From assembly GCA_947628385.1 (NCBI GenBank), contig CANQZS010000059.1, forward strand, positions 1-8,974: DNA of 8,974 bases, in the 5' to 3' direction. A model generated the notes under the pieces. The model did not search any database, had not been told where the DNA came from, and saw only the letters and a list, made by a program, of their open reading frames with translations. Origin of the DNA: an uncultured Clostridia bacterium. GTDB taxonomy: Bacteria; Bacillota; Clostridia; Oscillospirales; Ruminococcaceae. Position numbers and translations under genes: made by a program. Each line of letters begins with the position of its first letter. Positions within the stretch are counted from its first letter, which is position 1. Of this stretch, positions 3,404 through 8,974 are shown in pieces.

Positions 3404-6400
3404 ATGGCAAAATACGGATTTTTGGCTACTATCGGAGCAGATACGTCAGGTCTGACAGTCGCTTTAAAGCAGATAGACAACGAATCAAAAAATGTAAACA
3501 GTAACCTCAGAGCAATAAAGGAAGGGCTGAAATTTCAGCCAAAAAGTCTTGAGCTGCTTGAAAGTCAGGCTTCCGCTCTTTCGGATCAGATAGATATTAC
3601 TTCTAAAAAGCTTGAGGCGTTGAAAAGTGTTGAAGATGATGTTAATGCTGCACGTGAAAGCGGCAACATGTCAAAGAGTGGCTATGATTCATTTTTAAAA
3701 CAGATCTCCGATACGGAAGCAAAGCTGAAAACTCTTAACATAGAGCTGACGTCCACAAAAGGACGTATTGAGGATATTCAAAATTCTGCGCCGAAAGTGA
3801 CTGCGCTCTCTGAGCTCGATAAACAGCTTTCCGAGATCCAGAAGTCGTTACAGCTTAACCCCGGGAATCTTGAACTGGTGACCCAAAAGTATTTCAACCT
3901 TGGCAAGCAGATCACAGAAACAAGAAACAAGCTTGAAGAGCTTAAACGCCAACAGAATGAAATGACGGAGTCAAGCGACTATGTTTCGTCAGATGAATAC
4001 GAAGCCATGAGACGTAAGATACTTGATACCGAAGCGGAGCTTCGCAGGCTTATTTCCGCTCAGAATGACATGGTAGATGATAAGGGCAAGCTTAAAGATA
4101 TAGCCAGTGGATACGAGGAAATAGAAGATAATGCAAAAAAAGCGCGCAAAAGTGTCATTACCCTTGGAGATCTGATAAAATCAAACCTTATTGCCGATTT
4201 CCTCGGAGACGCGCTGCGGCAGGTCAGCGGGTATGTTAAGGATTTTATCGGTCAGGGAATCGAACTGGCTTCAGATCTGACGGAAGTACAGAATGTTGTG
4301 GATACGACTTTCGGTGACGGAGCGGGCAAGATCTATGACTGGGCGGACGCGGCGGCGACAAGCTTCGGTATGTCCTCTTTACAGGCGCAGAAGTACAATG
4401 GTACGATGGGCGCTATGCTGAAATCAATGGGGCTGACAGATGACGCCGTTCTGAAAATGTCAACGGATATGGTCGGTCTTGCGGGTGATATGGCTTCATT
4501 CTATAATCTTGATGTTGAGGACGCGTTCTATAAGATCAGAGCCGGCATTTCAGGTGAGACGGAACCACTTAAGGCTCTTGGCATAAATATGTCAGTGGCT
4601 AATCTGGAGGCTTTTGCACTTTCTCAGGGAATTGAAAAGACTTGGGAACAGATGGATCAGGCGGAACAGGCTGCTCTTCGTTACAATTATCTGATGTCGC
4701 AGACTGCCGACGCGCAGGGGGATTTTTCAAAGACTTCCGACAGCTATGCAAATCAGCAGCGCATACTGAAATTGCAGATAGATAATCTTTCTGCAAGTCT
4801 GGGTGAACAGCTTCTGCCGCACCTGAACGATATTATTATTACGGTCAATGATAAGCTTCCGGAGATCAGTGAAAAGGCGGATGAGATATTTTCAAAGATC
4901 GGCGATGGTATAGGCTGGATAATGGATAACGGCGATCTCGTTATTGGGATCGTTGAGGGTTTGGCGGTATCGTTTGGCGTTCTTACTGTGGCGGCAAAGT
5001 TTGATAAGATCACTTCCGGATTATCAAATATAAAAAAAGGTGTAGAAGCTGCCGGTGCTGCTATGGCAGCTCATCCATTGATAACAGCTCTTACATTAAT
5101 TACTGCTGCCGCGCTTGCCGCTAAAGGTGCATTGAATAATTACACGGAAAGCATGGACGTTTCACATATTGACGATCATACAAGGGCTATTATGGACGAG
5201 ACGGACGCTATAAAAGCTCAGAAGCGCGAGTATGATGATCTTATCGAAAAAAAGAACGAAAATATTGAATCGGATCTCGCAGAAGCAGATAATGTCAAAC
5301 GTCTCTGGACGGAATTGCAGCGATATACAAACGAAAGCGGAAAAGTCTACAAGGAACGTGAACGCGCTGACGAAATTATATCCTTGCTGAATGAAAATTA
5401 CGGACTTAATATCGGTTATATAGATGGTCAGATACAAGGCTATCAGGAGCTTGCCAGTGCAATGGACGACTATATTGAAAAGCTCCGTATCGAGTCACGT
5501 ATACGCAACGGACAGGAAGCTTATGATGCGGCGGTAAAAAATTATGACGAACTTATAAAAAAGCGTGATGAGCTTGTAGAGCAACAGAATGTTTATTGGG
5601 AAACAGATAAGAAGCTGTTATCACAAGGTCTTGATATACAATGGGGAAGTCAGCGCGGAGCTTTAGATGAGGAAATAGCTTCTATAAATGAATTGATAAA
5701 AGCCGAAGAAAAAGAAATGGAGGAATATGAGAGCCTTTTTGAGGAAAAAAACAAGCTTGGGGATACAAGCTCCATAGGAGCGGGTAACGGTGGGAGCGAA
5801 AGCTCAGATGATGACGAAAAGACTGATATTGAAAAGTACGAAGAAAAATTGCAGGAGAAAAATGACGAAATCGAACATCTTTTTAATACAAGACAGATCA
5901 ATGCCGAAGAACGCGATAAAATGCTTGTGGAAGCTCTTAACGATGATTTTGATCTTGCTAATGCGGAAACACTGAAAAAAGATTCGGAGCTTTACTACAA
6001 GCTTCTCGGTCAACATGAGGATTACATTGAAGATAAGAAAAAAGCAGATGAAAAGGCTGCCGAGGACGAAAGAAAAGCGGCTGAAAAAGCAGCTGAGGAC
6101 GCGAAAAAAGCTGCTGATGAACAGACAAAAGCTGAACTTGACGAAATAAAAGAACGTCACGAAGCAAAAGGCGATGAGATCGACTACACGGCAGCGGCGG
6201 CAGAACTTGAAAGCGAGCTTATTTCCAAAGGCTGCGACAAGAACGCGGAAACATGGAAGTCGTACTACAAAACCGTTGAAGATTATCGAAAAAAAGCCGA
6301 CAAGCAAGCTTCCGAGGAGCGTAAAAAAGCAAATGAGAAAGCTCTTGACGATCTTAAAGACACGTTGAAAGAAAGCGGCAATGCCATTGAAGACAGTTAC

Positions 6401-7108
6401 AAGGAAATTGCAAAGGACAGAGAAAATGCTATAAAGGAATTTTCGGATATAAGCCTTTCTGAGACTATAAAGGATAAGAACGGAAATGAAACGGAGGTTC
6501 TTACAGATCTTGATGCAGAGTCTAAAAGACTTGACAAATATATGTCATCGCTTGAAAAGCTAAAGCAGACCGGTATTAGTGACAGTCTGTTGGAGCAGGT
6601 ATATGCTAAAAGCTATGATGACGGAAGCAGACAGAAGTTTATTGACACTATCCTTGGACTTTCAGAAAATAATCGTAAGCTTTATTACGAAGACTGGGAA
6701 AAGCTCCAAGGAAAACAACAGGAAGCGGCAGATATGTCTATTTCCGATAAGCTTAAAGATGTCAATATGGAAACGACTAACAGTGTGGAAGATGTTTTTG
6801 GCTCTATGTCTGCACTTGCCTATGAGGACGGAGAAGAAACAGCACGCAGCTATCTTCAAGGAATTATAGATGGCATGGGTGGTCTTAACGATATAAATAC
6901 TATATCATCTATATTTAATACTGCGCTTTTCCCAGATACTGCTGCTACAAACCGTAATAATAGCACAAGTGATAATTCTAAAATGCTGAGCGCTTTTTCC
7001 GGAATAAAACTAACTATCAATGTAAACGAAAAGGAGACTGTAACAAAAACTATCGGAGAATTGATCGGCATGGGTGCAGTATCAGGAGGAGCTGTATTTA
7101 ATATTTAA
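3404..7108 (+). CDS. Phage tail tape measure protein
   Basis: 1234 residues from ATG 3404, preferred over the GTG at 3395 because AAAGGTG (3391-3397) then acts as RBS with six bases spacing. Residues 1-75 and about 133-190 carry the same helical repeat (AL-x-(Q/E)ID ... LK or LQ ... P-x-(S/N)LEL ... I-x-(I/E)T-x-(K/N)KLE), followed by coiled coil. About 275-475 is a TP901-type tape measure core, with FGDGAGKIYDWADAAATSFG and the GLAGDMASFY and IRAGISGETEPLKALGI motifs. Two hydrophobic stretches follow (about 503-530 and 548-576), then a long charged coiled coil with an Ala/Lys/Glu-rich low-complexity part (about 878-910). The protein sets tail length during assembly and fills the tail tube; at about 1.5 angstrom per residue the tail would be near 185 nm, typical of a siphophage. 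No lysozyme or peptidase domain was seen. The reading frame is uninterrupted. Confidence 0.93.
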   Translation: MAKYGFLATIGADTSGLTVALKQIDNESKNVNSNLRAIKEGLKFQPKSLELLESQASALSDQIDITSKKLEALKSVEDDVNAARESGNMSKSGYDSFLKQISDTEAKLKTLNIELTSTKGRIEDIQNSAPKVTALSELDKQLSEIQKSLQLNPGNLELVTQKYFNLGKQITETRNKLEELKRQQNEMTESSDYVSSDEYEAMRRKILDTEAELRRLISAQNDMVDDKGKLKDIASGYEEIEDNAKKARKSVITLGDLIKSNLIADFLGDALRQVSGYVKDFIGQGIELASDLTEVQNVVDTTFGDGAGKIYDWADAAATSFGMSSLQAQKYNGTMGAMLKSMGLTDDAVLKMSTDMVGLAGDMASFYNLDVEDAFYKIRAGISGETEPLKALGINMSVANLEAFALSQGIEKTWEQMDQAEQAALRYNYLMSQTADAQGDFSKTSDSYANQQRILKLQIDNLSASLGEQLLPHLNDIIITVNDKLPEISEKADEIFSKIGDGIGWIMDNGDLVIGIVEGLAVSFGVLTVAAKFDKITSGLSNIKKGVEAAGAAMAAHPLITALTLITAAALAAKGALNNYTESMDVSHIDDHTRAIMDETDAIKAQKREYDDLIEKKNENIESDLAEADNVKRLWTELQRYTNESGKVYKERERADEIISLLNENYGLNIGYIDGQIQGYQELASAMDDYIEKLRIESRIRNGQEAYDAAVKNYDELIKKRDELVEQQNVYWETDKKLLSQGLDIQWGSQRGALDEEIASINELIKAEEKEMEEYESLFEEKNKLGDTSSIGAGNGGSESSDDDEKTDIEKYEEKLQEKNDEIEHLFNTRQINAEERDKMLVEALNDDFDLANAETLKKDSELYYKLLGQHEDYIEDKKKADEKAAEDERKAAEKAAEDAKKAADEQTKAELDEIKERHEAKGDEIDYTAAAAELESELISKGCDKNAETWKSYYKTVEDYRKKADKQASEERKKANEKALDDLKDTLKESGNAIEDSYKEIAKDRENAIKEFSDISLSETIKDKNGNETEVLTDLDAESKRLDKYMSSLEKLKQTGISDSLLEQVYAKSYDDGSRQKFIDTILGLSENNRKLYYEDWEKLQGKQQEAADMSISDKLKDVNMETTNSVEDVFGSMSALAYEDGEETARSYLQGIIDGMGGLNDINTISSIFNTALFPDTAATNRNNSTSDNSKMLSAFSGIKLTINVNEKETVTKTIGELIGMGAVSGGAVFNI

Positions 7109-7119
7109 GGAGGGTAAAT

Positions 7120-7521
7120 ATGGAGGAATTAAAAAAAGGTGAGGTTTATAATGGAGGATATAAGATCCGGATAGGAAGCTTTATTTTGCGAAATTTCGGG
7201 GGATATGAACCATCTTGGGAAACCGTGTACGATCAGGAAGGGAATTTTACTGACTGGCAAGGAAATACACAAAAATTTCCGCTTGGGAAAAAATTTTCTC
7301 TTAGGATCTCAACCGGCGGTCTTTTGCCCTCTGATTTTAACGATCTTGTTCTTGAATTGAAAAAAAGCAGTTTCATGGTCAAATGTCCGGATTTTGAAGG
7401 TATTTGTTATTGTGAAAGCGTTCCTGCCTCACTTTCACAGGCTAATACTCTTGGTGTTAGATATAAAGTGAATTTTACTCTGATCGCCAAGGATATAATA
7501 CCTCAAGGCGATGGCCTTTAG
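7120..7521 (+). CDS. Small tail protein downstream of tape measure, possibly Dit-like
   Basis: 133 residues with a very good RBS (AAGGAGGG, 7107-7114) that overlaps the tape measure stop. The sequence looks beta-rich: strands around YKIRIGSFIL, KKFSLRIST, SSFMVKCPDF and VRYKVNFTLIAKD, with no membrane segment or signal. Its place between tape measure and hub is where siphophages encode the distal tail protein that joins the tube to the baseplate. It is far shorter than full Dit proteins (often 200-300 residues), so at most it would represent the N-terminal ring-forming, tube-like domain. Its last 11 bases overlap the next gene. I do not recognise a specific family; the Dit-like call rests on position and apparent fold type. 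Confidence 0.6.
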   Translation: MEELKKGEVYNGGYKIRIGSFILRNFGGYEPSWETVYDQEGNFTDWQGNTQKFPLGKKFSLRISTGGLLPSDFNDLVLELKKSSFMVKCPDFEGICYCESVPASLSQANTLGVRYKVNFTLIAKDIIPQGDGL

Positions 7522-8824
7522 CTACTCAATTCAAGTAGATGGAATAGAAACCGTAAATTTCAATGGATTAAAGATCCGCGAAAGTACAGACGGTATAGGA
7601 ATTTCGGGAATCAGTACGGCGGAGCTTACATTTACGGTACCACCTTCTGAATATGCACTTTATTCGGTTTCCGCGGCTGCGGAGGTGAAAATTTTCTTTA
7701 TTGACAGCGCAGGGAAAAAAGATCAGGTGGATCAGACATTTTATATAAGCAGCCGGTCAAGCCGGAACAAAACGGTATCATTCAAATGCTATGATAAAAT
7801 GATGATGACTGATAAAGCTTTCACAGCAGAAGATGATTTATTTATTAATGATTCAATATCGGCTTATAATGTACTTGCACGTATAGTTTCCATATGCGGA
7901 TTTTCTGATTATGGCTTATTTAATTTAGATGATGCGCCAGATATATTAATTCCCAAGGAAAAAGCAATAGGCAGATCATGCAGAAATTTACTTGAAATGA
8001 TCTCCTCGGCTTGGTGTGGATATTTCAGAACAAACATAGAAAACAATTTAATATTTATTCCTTTTGGAAAGGCATATATTTATTTGCAAAATACAGAATA
8101 TGCTTTTCATAGCGCCATTACAGAAAACAATACCAAGATCATTACTCAGGTAATAATGAATGGCAACGGTGAAGAATTTATATCCGGTGCAGGCAATGGC
8201 GTGCTAAATACCATTCGTATTTCTTCAGAGCTTGCTTCAATGGAGCTTGCTTCAAATATTTTGCAAAGAATATATAATTATAAGTATCAAAGCTGGGAAT
8301 GTTCAAAATTTATTTTCACTAATATATATCATGGTGATTTCATGACACCGACTGTTGAGATCACATTTGAAAATGGTGAAAAACGGATCGCCAATTATAT
8401 AGAAAAAATCTTTACATCATATGGGATCGTTTTTAAATGCGGTGCTAACGATTTTTCAGAAAATGAAATTGAATACAAAGGTTCATATGCCCGCGACATA
8501 TCCTCCAGAATACAGGACGGAGAAAAGCTTGGAAATAATACAATGATTACAAGGTATCAGGGAATAATACATTTAGCAGAAAATGAGAAAGCCAAAAAGA
8601 TAAGCTTATCGGCAAATAATAATGACAGCGTGACCAAGTTCGGATATTCTCCTGCTACCTCTGATGGTATTGTTGAATTTGCCGGAGCAATCCTCGACGG
8701 AAAATATCCGTCGATCGAGGTAAACAGCAATGCAACAGAATTCCGGCTGAAATATGGGGACACGATAAAAAATTTCGCTCTTAAATGGAACGGAGACAAT
8801 GTGACCGTGGAAAAGGAGGTATAG
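7511..8824 (+). CDS. Tail hub / tail-associated (Tal-like) baseplate protein
   Basis: 437 residues; ATG 7511 overlaps the upstream stop by 11 bases, with AAGG just before it. The N-terminal 100 residues look like the first hub domain of siphophage Tal / myophage gp27 proteins: a two-sided strand region with TAELTFTVPPSEY, then QTFYISSRSSRNKTVSFKCYDKM, where the small molecule-like YD-K turn is typical. A helical segment follows (SISAYNVLARIVSICGF, about 113-132; ELASMELASNILQRIYNY), then beta-rich sequence. The last 80 residues look like a small separate beta domain (ATSDGIVEFAGAILDG onwards). Such proteins form the trimeric tip that seals the tube. No peptidoglycan hydrolase or peptidase motif was found, so the long enzymatic Tal extension seems absent. 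The RBS of the next gene lies in its last codons. The function is inferred from position and fold pattern. Confidence 0.65.
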   Translation: MAFSYSIQVDGIETVNFNGLKIRESTDGIGISGISTAELTFTVPPSEYALYSVSAAAEVKIFFIDSAGKKDQVDQTFYISSRSSRNKTVSFKCYDKMMMTDKAFTAEDDLFINDSISAYNVLARIVSICGFSDYGLFNLDDAPDILIPKEKAIGRSCRNLLEMISSAWCGYFRTNIENNLIFIPFGKAYIYLQNTEYAFHSAITENNTKIITQVIMNGNGEEFISGAGNGVLNTIRISSELASMELASNILQRIYNYKYQSWECSKFIFTNIYHGDFMTPTVEITFENGEKRIANYIEKIFTSYGIVFKCGANDFSENEIEYKGSYARDISSRIQDGEKLGNNTMITRYQGIIHLAENEKAKKISLSANNNDSVTKFGYSPATSDGIVEFAGAILDGKYPSIEVNSNATEFRLKYGDTIKNFALKWNGDNVTVEKEV

Positions 8825-8826
8825 CA

Positions 8827-8974
8827 ATGAGTTTTTTTGCAGGTTTTGCTGCGGGACTTTCCGTAGGAAAAAAGAAATTCGGCGGAGGAAGCGGAAGCGA
8901 TGATGATAAATGGGAATATCCCCAATGCTTCCCCAAGGTCTCTAAGCCCGCAGAGAATGAATTAAAAATGATCG
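8827..8974 (+). CDS. Baseplate or tail protein, 3' partial
   Basis: Only the first 49 codons are inside the window. AAGGAGGT (8813-8820) lies six bases before ATG 8827, so the start is secure, and the gene follows the hub by two bases. The N-terminus is a short glycine/alanine-rich helix (SFFAGFAAGLSVGKKKFG) that could pack as a glycine zipper, followed by a Gly/Ser/Asp linker (GGGSGSDDDK) and then WEYPQCFPKVSKPAENE. A similar MSFFAGFAAG-type start occurs, as I recall, in Firmicutes phage baseplate proteins next to the hub; the rest is outside the window, so the role is open. Confidence 0.7.
   Translation, partial: MSFFAGFAAGLSVGKKKFGGGSGSDDDKWEYPQCFPKVSKPAENELKMI

Noticed and set aside
6050..6140. 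Ala/Lys/Glu-rich low-complexity stretch as a separate element
   Set aside because: It is in frame and continuous with the tape measure coiled coil, where such composition is common.
5804..6307. 167-codon minus-strand ORF inside the tape measure gene
   Set aside because: Its Phe/Leu-rich product mirrors the Lys/Glu-rich coiled coil on the other strand; no RBS or family pattern.
8557..8925. 122-codon minus-strand ORF over the hub end
   Set aside because: Antisense to two well-supported genes with good ribosome binding sites; composition is that of a shadow frame.
1..8974. tRNA or rRNA genes
   Set aside because: No cloverleaf-like or ribosomal sequence was recognised on either strand; the gaps without genes are all under 300 bases and are occupied by terminators, promoters and repeats.

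Overview
This window looks like part of a prophage or phage-derived element from a low-to-mid GC Firmicute, probably a gut Clostridia of the Ruminococcus/Oscillospiraceae type. The evidence is AGGAGG-type ribosome binding sites, AT-biased codon use, a BrnT/BrnA module of the kind common in that group, and siphophage-type tail proteins. The organism call is inference from style only.

Left part (1-2992), accessory and unusual. A HK97-type prohead protease enters from the left edge and continues in frame into a helical module with a FNPNHDPVNGKFTG motif, followed by a short unique C-terminal domain. A small acidic protein overlaps its stop codon by one base. About 1.6 kb further on the helical module recurs without the protease, 10 differences in 279 bp, on its own strong RBS. 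It now carries a different C-terminal domain and is followed by a different, distantly similar small acidic protein. Both cassettes end in an almost identical hairpin terminator. Conserved N-terminal module, variable C-terminal domain and variable acidic partner make the layout of a polymorphic toxin/immunity locus with one orphan cassette. The toxin and immunity roles are inferred; no catalytic motif was recognised.

Between the cassettes, on the minus strand, lies a BrnT toxin/BrnA antitoxin pair (1441-1953). It has a consensus promoter (TTGACA-17-TATAAT) whose predicted start falls on the brnT ATG, so the mRNA may be leaderless. Palindromes lie at the start/-10 and just upstream of -35. The brnTA segment interrupts a repeat that is intact after the second cassette (2877-2969), and it is bounded by 7-bp direct repeats (aaagtgt). 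Insertion into a formerly continuous terminator-promoter spacer is therefore readable from the window alone.

Right part (2993-8974), tail morphogenesis, all on the plus strand and tightly packed: a HK97 gp10-like protein, a 1234-residue tape measure protein, a 133-residue small tail protein (possibly Dit-like), a 437-residue tail-hub/Tal-like protein, and the start of a further baseplate or tail protein cut by the right edge. No major capsid, head-tail adaptor, major tail tube or tape-measure chaperone gene lies between the protease and the tape measure. The element is thus rearranged, defective or unusually organised, and the two cassettes sit where the capsid gene is normally expected.
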